Assembly: GCF_000517385.1 (NCBI RefSeq)
Contig: NZ_BAUW01000021.1
Coordinates: forward strand, 1-45,568
Direction: 5' to 3'
Origin: Mesobacillus boroniphilus JCM 21738
GTDB taxonomy: Bacteria; Bacillota; Bacilli; Bacillales; Cytobacillaceae
Length of the DNA: 45,568 nt
Part shown: positions 7,850 to 16,699 of the stretch, in pieces
How positions within the stretch are numbered: the stretch's first letter is position 1
Layout: each line of letters starts with the position of its first letter
The notes under the pieces: model-generated
Database searches by the model: none
Told to the model about the DNA's origin: nothing
What the model saw: the letters and a program-made list of their open reading frames with translations, nothing else
Program-made: the position numbers and the translations under genes

Positions 7850-8118
7850 AGCGCTGAAGAGAAGAGTAATTAAGTATTCGATATTTCCAGAGAGCCCCCG
7901 ACCGCTGAAAGGGAGTAATATTCGGCTTAATGAATAAAGTCTCGGAGCATCTTACTAATCTGATGAAATCAGGGATCGTAAGACGGGTTCTTCCGATATC
8001 AAGATAGGGTATGAACGTACCTGAAGAGGTTGGTTTGGCGACAAATCAACAAACTGAGGTGGTACCGCGAAGTCAAACTCTCGTCCTTAAGAATTTCTTG
8101 GGTGGTGGGAGTTTTTTT
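7850..8118 (+). promoter_or_regulatory. T-box riboswitch leader with terminator
   Basis: tRNA-sensing leader RNA. The hallmark T-box sequence GAGGTGGTACCGCG is at about 8057-8070. It is followed by AACTCTCGTCCT and GGGTGGTGGGAGTT plus T7, which form the terminator that competes with the antiterminator. Upstream, CAGAGAGC... and CGCTGAAAGGGAG suit Stem I. I could not assign the specifier codon safely: GAATAAAGTCTC near 7933 is the region to inspect. Uncharged tRNA would allow read-through into the acetyltransferase gene at 8164. Confidence 0.9.
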
Positions 8119-8163
8119 ATTGCATTTTTATCAGAGATTAATAGAGCGGAGAGGAGAAATAAG

Positions 8164-8735
8164 ATGCTATATTACTAGATATTCCATCTCAGTTAGAAAC
8201 AGAAAGATTAATACTTCGTGCCCCGAATCGAACAGGTGACGGAAGCATCGTCAACCAGGCAATAAGAAATTCATTCAGTGAATTAAAAGCTTGGCTGCCA
8301 TTTGCACAAAAGCTGCCTGCAGTTGAGGATACAGAGATTAACCTTAGGAAAGCGCATATTAACTTTTTAAAAAGAGAGAGCTTTCGTTTTCTCATTTTTA
8401 ATAGAGAGACGGATGATTTCATTGGAACTGCCAGCCTTCAAGGAATCGACTGGTCCATTCCTAAATGTGAAATTGGTTATTGGATTAATACCAGGTTTAG
8501 CGGCAATGGATATATGACTGAAGCGGTAAAGGCATTAAGTGATTTTGGACTTAATCAAATTGAGTTTAAGAGAATCGAAATTAGATGTGAATCAACAAAT
8601 CTAAAAAGCCGTGCTATCCCCGAAAAACTTGGATTTGAATTAGAAGGTGTTTTACGGAATGATGATTTATCGGCAGACGGGAGCAGGCTGACCGACACTT
8701 GTTTCTATTCAGTCATTACAAAAAGAGGCCCATAG
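8164..8735 (+). pseudogene. RimJ/RimL-type GNAT acetyltransferase, frameshifted at codon 2-3
   Basis: GNAT-fold N-acetyltransferase of the RimJ/RimL class (acetyl-CoA-dependent, on protein N-termini or amino-acid-like substrates). The frame DIPSQLETERLILRAP through YWINTRFSGNGYMTEAVKAL (acetyl-CoA binding) to GFELEGVLRNDD is typical. It has no start codon: the only ATG with a ribosome site (GGAGAGGAGAAATAAG-ATG, 8164) is one base out of frame and hits TAG at 8176. Adding one base after ATGCT gives MLILLDIPSQL and about 190 aa. It lies directly behind the T-box leader, so its expression should respond to an aminoacyl-tRNA. Confidence 0.8.
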
Positions 8736-8807
8736 ATAACATGGATTGCTCTGAACTGGGGTATGGATTGTTTACGTATAGGAGATTCAAATGGGAGTTT
8801 TTATCAT

Positions 8808-9257
8808 ATGATGAAGGAAGTGTACTTTAGAGATATTGATCATACGAATGAATGCACTGTGAAAAATATAAAATTAAAACCAGGCCAGGAAAGGTTTATC
8901 GAAACCGTTGATGAATGTTTAAAAGAAGCTGCTATTTATCACGAATGGCACCCTGTTGCTATCTACTATGATGAGAAAATTATTGGATTTGCAATGTATG
9001 GCTCTTTTGGTCCAAATAGAGATACCTGGATTGATAGAATCATCATAGATGAAAGATACCAGGGGAAGGGTTTTGGAAAAAAGGTAATGATTAAACTTAT
9101 AGATAAAGTTTCAAAAGAATACGGGGTCAAGGTTATTTATTTAAGTATTATCGAGGAAAATACAATCGCTCATAGATTATACAAAGGCTTGGGATTTGAA
9201 TACACCAAAGAAAAAGATCCTAATGGAGAACTGATATTTAAATATACTATCCTATAA
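8808..9257 (+). CDS. bltD: BltD-like spermine/spermidine N-acetyltransferase
   Basis: GNAT protein closely resembling B. subtilis BltD: PVAIYYDEKIIGFAMYG, then WIDRIIIDERYQGKGFGKK (acetyl-CoA loop Q-G-K-G-F-G) and IYLSIIEENTIAHRLYKGLG. BltD acetylates spermine and spermidine at the N1 position and is paired with a polyamine/multidrug efflux pump. I start at the ATG-ATG pair (8808/8811) because GGGAG lies 10 bases upstream and the N-terminus then matches the family; ATG at 8763 would add 15 residues without homology. Symbol is by similarity. Confidence 0.75.
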   Translation: MMKEVYFRDIDHTNECTVKNIKLKPGQERFIETVDECLKEAAIYHEWHPVAIYYDEKIIGFAMYGSFGPNRDTWIDRIIIDERYQGKGFGKKVMIKLIDKVSKEYGVKVIYLSIIEENTIAHRLYKGLGFEYTKEKDPNGELIFKYTIL

Positions 9258-9348
9258 ATTTCTTTATACAAATTTAATTAACTGAAAAATGAAACCTTTT
9301 TTTCAACACACTCGTAAAGTTTATATATAAAACGGTAAGAGGTGGGGC

Positions 9349-9612
9349 TTGGCCAGGAATACAGATTTTAGTGGACACCATATTGAAATTGCTGCAATTT
9401 TTGCAGTGTTCATCGTATTCGGAATTTGGGTTTACTATGATTCGGACAAATATTTTGTCGGGGGTATTTCATGCGGAAAATCACAATATTTATTCTCGCT
9501 TTATTCACCCTATCTGCTTGTAATAAAGGTTTTGAATCATTGGAAGAAGCAGTACAAAGCCAATGGAAAACTCCGATCAATATTGTCAACCAGGATGAGG
9601 ACAATCAGTTAG
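9349..9612 (+). CDS. Possible small single-span membrane protein overlapping the next gene
   Basis: From TTG at 9349 (GAGGTGGGG just upstream) the frame encodes a hydrophilic start, a clear membrane span (AAIFAVFIVFGIWVYY) and DSDKYF. It then runs out of phase into the lipoprotein gene, where its sequence loses protein-like character. The first 40 residues look real; the remainder may mean that a stop was lost through an indel near 9460. Uncertain. Confidence 0.3.
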   Translation: MARNTDFSGHHIEIAAIFAVFIVFGIWVYYDSDKYFVGGISCGKSQYLFSLYSPYLLVIKVLNHWKKQYKANGKLRSILSTRMRTIS

Positions 9613-10007
9613 TTTACTATTTAGATCAGACTCAACATATTCTAGGAAATTATCAATATGAGAATGGAAAGTACCGGTATGATAATGAACAAAGTGTTGG
9701 AACAGAATTTGATTCCGAGAATGGATTGCCTTTTTTGTTATCAGCTAATCATTTTGATGGTGTAGGAGATATCATACACGGGGCAATAAAAACAGAGCGA
9801 GAAGTAGATAGATTTGTGATTGAGTATAAAAATGGAGAGGAACAGGAAATTAAAGCAACAAATAATACCTTTATAACTGAATTTCCATCTTATTTATCAA
9901 TCGAAGCAGTCCAATTCTTTTCAGAAGTTAAAAATGCTTATGCTTATGATAAAACAATGAAGTTATTGGAAGTTGGAAATAGCTATCTCAATAAAATAAT
10001 GTATTAA
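9471..10007 (+). CDS. Lipoprotein of unknown function, 178 aa
   Basis: Type II signal peptide with lipobox LSAC (Cys17: MRKITIFILALFTLSAC), so it is exported and lipid-anchored on the outer face of the membrane. The mature part is acidic and Asn/Tyr-rich with no recognised domain (resembles Bacillus lipoproteins annotated only as hypothetical). ATG follows GGGGGTATTTC. A strong terminator begins 12 bases after the stop. Confidence 0.8.
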   Translation: MRKITIFILALFTLSACNKGFESLEEAVQSQWKTPINIVNQDEDNQLVYYLDQTQHILGNYQYENGKYRYDNEQSVGTEFDSENGLPFLLSANHFDGVGDIIHGAIKTEREVDRFVIEYKNGEEQEIKATNNTFITEFPSYLSIEAVQFFSEVKNAYAYDKTMKLLEVGNSYLNKIMY

Positions 10008-10018
10008 AACAAACTGGT

Positions 10019-10050
10019 GCGTTGGTCCATGAAGGATTAACGCTTTTTTT
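10019..10050 (+). terminator. Rho-independent terminator
   Basis: Ten-pair stem GCGTTGGTCC / GGATTAACGC with ATGAA loop and T7. The stem is almost identical to the one at 6062. Confidence 0.93.
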
Positions 10051-10267
10051 GTTGAATTCTAATTAATGGAAAAAATAATTCACGACACTCATTTTTTGAA
10101 GTAAACGAAGATGTATATAAGGGTGTTTTGGAAAGAGGTTTCCTATTGGAGAAAAAAACAGTATATTTTCCGCTGCCTTTAAGTTGGCTTTTTGTATCTT
10201 TTAATTAACGAAGTTGACTGATTAAAAAATAGAGAGAGTCCAATTAATAAAAAAGTGAGGAATTTTA

Positions 10268-10478
10268 ATGTTAAATCGAGTCATTAAGCAATTTGGATTG
10301 GAGATAGATTCACTAACCGAGGTAGAAGATTCACTAGTTCTACCGTTAATAAATGTACATTGACGAAAGGTCAAAATGTATTTTGAAAATCCCTTATACA
10401 AAATTAAAGTTTCAGAGTGAGTTGGAAGCCTATGAAATATTAAAAGGTAGAGTTTCCATTCCTGAAATGTTGGATTAA
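10268..10478 (+). pseudogene. Decayed N-terminus of an aminoglycoside phosphotransferase-like kinase
   Basis: MLNRVIKQFGLEIDSLTEVEDS opens from ATG 10268 and stops at 10363. The next frames read TKGQNVYFE/LKIPYTKLKFQSELEAYEILKG and RVSIPEMLD, the N-lobe pattern of APH/choline-kinase-like phosphotransferases (the Lys of LKIPY is the usual ATP-binding Lys). Only the first 70 or so residues survive with several shifts; the C-lobe with its catalytic Asp is gone. From 10051 to 10267 and 10479 to 10626 I see no intact gene. Confidence 0.55.
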
Positions 10479-10626
10479 TGGGATAGTACTTTAAGATTCG
10501 CGAAATTTCTCATTAATCATAGTAATAATAACGCGGAGAACAAAATATCTTAACGAACTTTTTTAGAAGATTTTAAGAATCATACTGTAATGTATGAAAT
10601 TATTGGTAGAATCGGAGGAGAAAAAA

Positions 10627-11142
10627 TTGGAGAAACAAAATTCAGTTGCCAAAGTGCTCCGTGTCATTGGGATTATAATAATGATTGGCGGCTTTTTCCT
10701 AGCATTGACCACGGGATCCAGTCAAAATTTAGGAATGGCTTTGCCCGTCCTTTTTTCCAGTTTTGTCACAGGCATGCTTTTTATTGGGTTCTCTGAAGTT
10801 ATTGCCTTGCTTCAAAAAATTCATTTTCAACTCTATCAGGACGGGAGCAAGGCGACGGCTTCATCAAGCAACGAGCCTGAGGTAGATCAACCTCAAGAAC
10901 AGAAAGAGTGGCAACCGTCGCCACAAGATCTCGAAGACATCCAGGAACTCTACCAGGACCAAAAGGTCACAAAGATTGAAGCATCTCCATATGAAGATTA
11001 TTGCGTAGTTCAGATCGAGGGGAAAGACCACATCGAAGTGGTTGAGCTGGGAGGGTTCAAGCCAAAGAAGGTTACTGCTGCTTCCAAACCTGACCTTGTG
11101 AACAATATACAAAAATGGTTTAAGAATCTAACTCCATCCTGA
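10627..11142 (+). CDS. Membrane-anchored hypothetical protein, 171 aa
   Basis: Two membrane helices (VLRVIGIIIMIGGFFLAL; LGMALPVLFSSFVTGMLFIGF) then a 100-residue cytoplasmic or external tail that is Gln/Glu-rich and ends with a small beta domain (DYCVVQIEGKDHIEVVELGGF). Family not recognised. TTG at 10627 has GGAGGA seven bases upstream and is preferred over ATG 10594, which has no site. Confidence 0.7.
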   Translation: MEKQNSVAKVLRVIGIIIMIGGFFLALTTGSSQNLGMALPVLFSSFVTGMLFIGFSEVIALLQKIHFQLYQDGSKATASSSNEPEVDQPQEQKEWQPSPQDLEDIQELYQDQKVTKIEASPYEDYCVVQIEGKDHIEVVELGGFKPKKVTAASKPDLVNNIQKWFKNLTPS

Positions 11143-11253
11143 TAAAAAGCTATTTGATATTTTATTAAAGGGTGCATTAGAAAATAAAAACCATCTTATA
11201 AAGTTAGCGTATATGCTATAATCTATAAATGTAGATTTATTCGAGGTGACTGA

Positions 11254-11621
11254 ATGAATAGTGAACAAATGCTCAAAATCATCTTAGAACGATTTGATAA
11301 AGTTGACCAACAGCTTAAAGAGGTAGATCAGCGTTTTAATGAGGTAGACCATCGTTTTAATGAAGTAGAACAACGCTTTAATAAGGTAGATCAACGTTTT
11401 ACTGGGGTAGATCAGCGTTTTAATGGTGTGACCACCAGTTTAAGGAAGTTTTAACTAGGCTGGACCGTATTAAAGAAAGCCAACAAGAAGACGTTAAAGG
11501 TACCCTTCAATTAATTTCTAAGAAGGTTGACGGTATTAGGTATGACGTTGATTTTTTAAGTGAGAAGACGGGGAAACATGATACAAAAATAAATAGTCTC
11601 GAAAAGAGAATTCAGTTCTAA
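11254..11621 (+). pseudogene. Coiled-coil protein with heptad DNA repeats, frameshifted
   Basis: ATG 11254 (GAGGTGACTGA upstream) opens MNSEQMLKIILERFDKVDQQ followed by six RFNEVDQ-type heptads, encoded by near-identical 21-bp units. The frame stops at 11452-11454. One missing G near 11430 (GTG-ACC instead of GTG-GAC) accounts for this: the repaired frame reads VDHQFKEVLTRLDRIKESQQ and ends at 11621, giving about 122 aa. It should form a long parallel coiled coil. The protein at 21500 is a similar type. No enzymatic domain; function unknown. Confidence 0.75.
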
Positions 11622-11639
11622 TAGTGGGACTGATTTTTT
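11613..11639 (+). terminator. Rho-independent terminator
   Basis: Stem CAGTTCT / GGGACTG with AATAGT loop then ATTTTTT, overlapping the stop codon of the coiled-coil gene. Confidence 0.7.
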
Positions 11640-11663
11640 ATGTAGTAATAATATTTGATAATG

Positions 11664-11704
11664 AAAAAACTTGCCAAGAGTTTTGTGCCCTAAGCAAGTT
11701 TTTT
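11664..11704. terminator. Bidirectional terminator
   Basis: AAAAAACTTGC ... GCAAGTTTTTT with a 19-base loop. It is symmetrical A/T tails on both sides, between the convergent coiled-coil gene and the minus-strand GNAT gene. Confidence 0.8.
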
Positions 11705-11744
11705 CTAATATCAGAAAGGAAAATACAAGCTGTTTTTGGTTGGT

Positions 11745-12158
11745 TTATTCCGCTTTTATCCCTGACTGCATTTCATAATTCCTTAATAGCATTCCATTTG
11801 CTTTTACCATCCCCAGCTTTTCGTAGTAGGGGACGAGGTCATCGTCACAACATAAGTCAATCATATAAATATCAGCAAGTTCTGCCAACATTCGATTGAC
11901 AAATTCCTTGCCGATTCCTCTATTCTTGTACTCTGGCAGCACTTCAAGGAAGGGGATATAGGCGGATAGGACTCCATCACTGATTGCTGCAATGAATCCA
12001 ACCACTTGATCAACATCTTCATTGAGTGCCAGGACGACTTTGCTGCTGTTTTTTAATAGTTTGAAGTGCGTCTATGGACTCGGTGGGGTAGGCCAGCCGA
12101 CAAAGAAGCCTTCCAACATTTCAGGCGTAATACACTCAAGTGAATTTTTGAATAACAT
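11745..12158 (-). pseudogene. GNAT acetyltransferase with an internal TAG
   Basis: Minus-strand GNAT-family acetyltransferase. It starts at ATG 12158 (GAGGAG nine bases before) with MLFKNSLECITPEMLEGFFV, and the acetyl-CoA region is FLEVLPEYKNRGIGKEFVNR. A TAG stands between PPSP and THFKLLKNSSK, in the same frame on both sides, so it is a base substitution (probably a Glu codon) and not an indel. Repaired length is 137 aa, normal for small GNATs. Substrate unknown. Confidence 0.7.
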
Positions 12159-12501
12159 ACTCTTTCAACTCCTCAATTTTAATACTTAGGCAGTTGATAA
12201 GAATCAAAAGTAAAATAACAAATCAGTGAACCTCCAGACATTCATCTCTTTTTTATTATTCAATTTTATGAGGGGAAATCCTCCTAAAAGCCGTAAATTA
12301 TTTCTCGGGAAAGCGCAGGATTTGACTTTATTTTCAGACTTTATTTTCAGACTTTGTCGCTTTATAGGACATTGTGGCAGTTGCCCGAGCTGGATAAGAA
12401 ACCTGTCGAAAGTGTGTTTTGGTTTTGGCTGGACATTTAGCCTAGTTCTGTTTAAGTTTTCAGTATAGATAGAAAATTTCAAAAGAATAGGGGTTGGGGA
12501 A
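12159..12501. other. Intergenic region without a supported gene
   Basis: No frame with a ribosome site. It contains a 13-bp direct repeat (GACTTTATTTTCA, 12323 and 12336) and AT-rich flanks. The promoter of the S9 peptidase gene presumably lies near its right end (GGGGTTGGGGAA is its ribosome binding site). Confidence 0.5.
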
Positions 12502-14305
12502 ATGATTAAATTTAAGAAGCCAGATATCGAGAATTTTTATCGCACCTTTAATATTCAAAGTTTTACGGTGAGTCCGGACGAGCAGCAATTGGTGTTCAGC
12601 ACGAATTTAACTGGGAAGTACAATCTGTGGGCAATGGACCTGCCTAACCAGTATCCATATCCGCTGACATTCATTGATCAGACATGCCAGGCGTTGCGCT
12701 ATTCGAATGATGGTAGCTTTATGGTTGTTGGCTTTGATAATGATGGTGATGAAAATGGCCAGTTATACGCACTCCCTCCTGCGGGTGGAGAGATGGTGCC
12801 GCTTCGTACGGCTGAAGGACACCGTCATATGCTGCCGTTCCTATCAAAGGACGATCAACGGCTTTATTACACTTCTACCAAGGGCAACGAGACCTACTTG
12901 AATATTTACCGTTATGATATCGAATCAGGTGAGGAGAGCGTTGTCATTGAGGGAGAAGGTGCGGCTTGCTTTTTAGTGGCTGTTGACGAAGACGAAAATA
13001 ATTTTGCTTACCTAAAACAATATGCCAATACATACGCGCCTGGATTTATTTTTCAGGATGGGAAATCTTACTCGCTGACTCCTGAAACGGATGAGCAATT
13101 CACTGTCGGCGAGGGAGTGTTTGTAGGGGATGAGTATTACTTTGTCACTACATATAGTGAGGATTTTGATTATCTTGCAAAGTTCAATCTTAAAACCCAT
13201 GAGTTTACCAAAGTTCTTTCGATTGAAAAAGAAGAGTTCGGCGCTATCCGATATGATAAGAGTACCAACAGCCTTTATTTTGTAACTTCAAAAGGCGTGA
13301 ATGATTATTTATATCAATATGATTTGGCTGAAGGAACATATCAAAACAGTCATTTGCCAGCTTCGATCATCCAGGGTGGATCAGTCGCTAAGAGTGGTAA
13401 TGTATATATTCTGGCCGGATCAGCGACAAAACCTAATAACATCTACATGAAAGAAGCGGGCAGTGATGAGTGGAAGCAGCTGACGAACCTGTCTGTTCCT
13501 GGAGTCAAGGAAGAGGAGCTTGTAGATCCTGATGTTCTGACATACTCATCATATGATGGCATGATGATGGAAGCTTTATTTTTCAAGGCGAAGGAAGATG
13601 TCAGCAATGGCCATGTCATTCTTTGGCCGCATGGTGGCCCGCAGGCTGCAGAACGTAAATTCTTCCGTGCGATGTTCCAATTCCTTGTGAACAGAGGCTA
13701 TAGCATTTTCGCACCGAATTTCCGCGGATCAACGGGTTACGGCTTGGCTTTCACGAAGATGGTCGAGGGCAACTGGGTGAAGGACCACGCTTGATAACAT
13801 TGCTGGCCTTGAGTACCTTTATGAAAATGGTCTGGCTGACAGGGATAAGACATTATTGATGGGCGGAAGCTTTGGCGGATACATGGCACTGCTATTGCAC
13901 GGCCGTCATCCGGAATACTTTAAAGCAGTAGTAGACATTTTCGGACCATCAAATCTATTCTCATTCATTGATTCTGTCCCTGAGCATTGGAAACCAATCA
14001 TGAATCAGTGGGTTGGCGACCCGGTAAAGGACTTCGATAAACTTACAGAGTATTCACCAATTACTTACCTGGATACGATGACTAAACCAATGCTGATCAT
14101 CCAGGGAGCCAACGACCCGCGCGTTGTGAAGCAGGAATCAGACCAGATCGTCAAAGCCTTACAGGAAAAAGGCCGCGACGTGAAATACCTTGTACTTGAA
14201 GACGAAGGGCATGGGTTCTCGAAAAAAGAAAACGAGATTCTTGTGAACCGGACGATTCTTGAATTTTTTGATCAGTTTGTTGAAGCGAAGGTATTAGCAG
14301 AATAA
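12502..14305 (+). pseudogene. S9 family prolyl oligopeptidase-type peptidase, frameshifted
   Basis: Serine peptidase of family S9 (acylaminoacyl/dipeptidyl aminopeptidase type): an N-terminal beta-propeller (about residues 20-340) and a C-terminal alpha/beta-hydrolase domain. Catalytic Ser is in GGSFGGYM, Asp in QGANDPRVV, His in EDEGHGFS. Frame one ends at 13794 (EGNWVKDHA); the second frame resumes as LDNIAGLEYLYENGLADRDK. Adding two bases (GG to GGG, C to CC near 13783-13793) gives KGPRLDNIAG, the family consensus, and a normal 601 aa. The whole catalytic domain lies after the break. Confidence 0.85.
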
Positions 14306-14317
14306 ATTCTTTATGCA

Positions 14318-14362
14318 AACTCCCCAGCTGCAGGAGGGATTACCTGTGTTGGGGAGTTTTTA
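14318..14362 (+). terminator. Rho-independent terminator
   Basis: Nine-pair stem AACTCCCCA / TGGGGAGTT then TTTATTTT. Confidence 0.88.
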
Positions 14363-14514
14363 TTTTGCAAAGAACAGCTTTATTCAGATAACGTGCATTA
14401 ACATATTTAAAAAAAACGTAATTTTTTCATGGCAAAAGGAGGAAGTGAATTTCATGAGTAAACCGGGATGAGTTAGGGAAAATACACTTTGTTAACACAA
14501 AGGAGGAATTTTCA

Positions 14515-15198
14515 ATGGCAAAAGTTTTAGCGGTATTATCTAGCGGATATAAGGACGAGGAAAACAATTATGAAACTGGCTGGTGGGGAGAGGAATTATT
14601 TGCCCCGATGCAGCTTCTGGAAGAGGCGGGCCATCAGGTCGACCTGGCATCTCCGCTTGGAGGCAAGCCTGTTATCGATAAAGTGAGCATCAGTGAAGAA
14701 TACGATCCGAAAGGTACTTATAAAGAGCTTTATGAGTCCGGAAAAGCGGATGATACGATGAAGCTTTCAAATGTAAAAGCTGACGACTACGATGTCGTGC
14801 TGGTTGTAGGCGGACATGGTGCAATGTATGACCTGGCGAAGAACGAGGATTTACATGAAATAATGAACAAAATTTACGATGGAGGCGGCATTGTTGCTGC
14901 TGAATGCCATGGACCTGCACCGCTTGTATTTGCGAAGCGGCCGAATGGTGCAAGCTTCATCGCTGGTAAAAAAGTGACCGGTTATCCTGATGAAATGGAG
15001 CCAGAAGGTCTATTGGATATCCTGCCGTTCAGCCTCGAACAGGAAATGAGAAAGACCAGTAATTATGATCAGGGAGATCTTGAAAAAACGGGACATGCTG
15101 TATGGGCGGACGAGCAGCTCGTTACAAGTCGTGACCCATTTTCTTCTGAGTTAATGGGAGAAGAGCTGGTTAAGGCTCTTGAGAAGAAGGGGAAATAA
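14515..15198 (+). CDS. DJ-1/PfpI family protein (Hsp31-like glyoxalase III / deglycase type)
   Basis: Type 1 glutamine amidotransferase-like fold. The nucleophile elbow is E130-C131-H132 in AAECHGPA, preceded by VVGGHGAMYDL; acidic residues near 15-16 can complete the site. Members of this Hsp31/YDR533C-type branch act as glutathione-independent glyoxalase III or holding chaperones, and the A-E-C-H-G motif fits that branch. 227 aa is standard. ATG follows AAAGGAGGAATTTTCA, an excellent site. Likely stress-related; the actual substrate cannot be read from sequence. Confidence 0.85.
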   Translation: MAKVLAVLSSGYKDEENNYETGWWGEELFAPMQLLEEAGHQVDLASPLGGKPVIDKVSISEEYDPKGTYKELYESGKADDTMKLSNVKADDYDVVLVVGGHGAMYDLAKNEDLHEIMNKIYDGGGIVAAECHGPAPLVFAKRPNGASFIAGKKVTGYPDEMEPEGLLDILPFSLEQEMRKTSNYDQGDLEKTGHAVWADEQLVTSRDPFSSELMGEELVKALEKKGK

Positions 15199-15261
15199 AT
15201 TTCTCTCTTCAGGAGAAAATAAGCCAAGTTGGTAATTATGTTAAGGAGAGTTGATTTTGTA

Positions 15262-16024
15262 ATGGCAAATGGCAATAAAGTAGCGATTATCACAGGTGGT
15301 GGCAGCGGATTAGGGCAATCGACTGCATTTAGATTAGCAGAAGAAAAAGTGAATATCGTTGTGGTTGATATCAGCGAGGAGGGTGGAAAAGAAACCGTAG
15401 AGATGGTGAAAAAGCTTGGAGTAGAAGCGATTTTCATCAAAGCTGACGTTTCAAAGCAAGAAGATGTAAAAAATATGTCGATCAAACGGTAGAACAATTC
15501 GGCAAGATTGATTACTTCTTTAATAATGCGGGGATATCAGGCAGCGGCTCGTATTTCCTCGATTCCTCCATTGAAGAAATTGAAAAGATTGTCGGTATTA
15601 ATCTCTTGGGAGCACTATACGGTGTTCGTTATGTAGCTGAGGTTATGCTGAAGAATGGCGGAGGTTCCATCGTGAATACAGCCTCTAGTGCGGGCGTGAT
15701 TGGCCAGGATTCTGTTGTCACCTATTCTGCTACAAAGCACGGAATAATTGGATTAACTTAACGAAGAGTATGGTCGCAGAGTATGGAAAAGACGGGCTTC
15801 GGGTGAACGCCATAGCACCGGGACCAACCGAGACGCCAATGGTCAAAAGCTTTTACGAAGCAAATCCGGCAATGAAGGAAAACGCAATGAAAGGGATCCC
15901 TCAGAGACGATTGGGAAAGCCGGAGGAAGTTGCCGAACTGGTAACATTCCTGCTGACATCTAAAGCACAGTATATTAATGGAGAAGTCATCCGCATCGAT
16001 GGCGGGTTTACTAATACTAAATAA
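15262..16024 (+). pseudogene. Short-chain dehydrogenase/reductase, two frameshifts
   Basis: Classical SDR with the NAD(P)-binding TGGGSGLG motif (about residues 12-19), NNAG, catalytic Ser in VNTASSAG, YSATKHG (Tyr/Lys pair) and NAIAPGPTETPM. Reading requires two single-base additions: an A near 15470 (KKYVDQTVEQFGK) and a T near 15758 (GLTLTKSMVAEYG). Repaired length is 254 aa, exactly the usual size. Both lesions shorten homopolymers (A and T). It lies 63 bases after the DJ-1 gene without a terminator between, so possibly cotranscribed. Substrate unknown. Confidence 0.85.
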
Positions 16025-16091
16025 TAGGGAAGCCGGGGTGAGGGAGATCTCGCCCTGGCTATTTATAGCAACTAATTCCGTGGACTTAGTC

Positions 16092-16532
16092 CTACCATCT
16101 ATAAGCATTTTCACATGTATTAGCGATTGGTTCATAGTAACAATGTTGTTTATATTGTCCTGCGAATGGTTGATTGTACCATGTAGATGGACATGGAGCA
16201 TACGGATTAAAATACCAAAGAGCATACTTGGAAGGCTGCTGTCTCCAATAATCCAATGTTTGCTTAGCCAATCTCTTTTCTACACTTCTTGCTCTGTTAT
16301 AAAAAACGTTCCCCTTTTGAACGGCCTCAAATGAATAGTTTCCTCCTTGAATTTGAAAAATCACGTCCCGTACAGACCTTAAATCTTCAAAATCTAGACA
16401 ATTTGCTTTCAGTCGATTTACAACAACATTTCCAACCATAAGCATCCCCAGCGGACCTTCACCCTCAGCTTCCGCCCTCATCATCCTGGCAATTAATGCA
16501 ACATCACTGTCGACATACTTTACCCTTGGCAT
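16092..16532 (-). CDS. cwlJ: Spore cortex-lytic enzyme CwlJ
   Basis: Cell wall hydrolase of the SleB/CwlJ family, 146 aa like B. subtilis CwlJ. Recognised motifs: LIARMMRAEAEGEGPLGMLM with the catalytic Glu region, GNVVVNRLKANCLDF, then ALWYFNPYAPCPSTWYNQPF and the C-terminal TCENAY. CwlJ degrades cortex peptidoglycan during germination, sits in the spore coat and is needed for calcium-dipicolinate-triggered germination. There is no signal peptide, as expected for a coat-deposited protein. ATG at 16532 has GAGGTG 7-12 bases upstream; GTG in that site is rejected as start. GerQ, its usual partner, is not in this window. Confidence 0.93.
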   Translation of the reverse strand: MPRVKYVDSDVALIARMMRAEAEGEGPLGMLMVGNVVVNRLKANCLDFEDLRSVRDVIFQIQGGNYSFEAVQKGNVFYNRARSVEKRLAKQTLDYWRQQPSKYALWYFNPYAPCPSTWYNQPFAGQYKQHCYYEPIANTCENAYRW

Positions 16533-16551
16533 TTTTATCACCTCTACAAGA

Positions 16552-16580
16552 ATTGTATTAAAAACAGCTTGTAATAATGT
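16552..16580 (-). promoter_or_regulatory. Possible SigE-type promoter of cwlJ
   Basis: On the minus strand, ACATTATT (16573-16580), 14 bases, then ATACAAT (16552-16558), similar to the mother-cell SigE -10 CATACAAT. cwlJ is known to be SigE-dependent in B. subtilis. The leader would be very short, so this is uncertain. Confidence 0.35.
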
Positions 16581-16699
16581 TAAGAGGTTCTGTATAACTG
16601 GAGATGAACATTCATGAAATCGTTGAAGTGAAAGGGAGACAAATTCCGTACTATCCAGTTAGAATTTAGCTCTTAGATTAAAAAAATAAAAAATACCGT

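Noticed and set aside
10060..10206. Frame ending EKKTVYFPLPLSWLFVSFN as a small protein
   Set aside because: There is no start codon with a ribosome site and it lies among decayed sequences; probably a remnant or chance.
12226..12482. Overlapping frames on both strands in the gap before the S9 peptidase
   Set aside because: No ribosome sites, no domain-like sequence, and the two frames are antisense to each other.
14455..14471. ATG after AAAGGAGGAAGTGAATTTC as a gene
   Set aside because: The frame stops after five codons (MSKPG); it may be a leader or remnant, but there is nothing to support a product.
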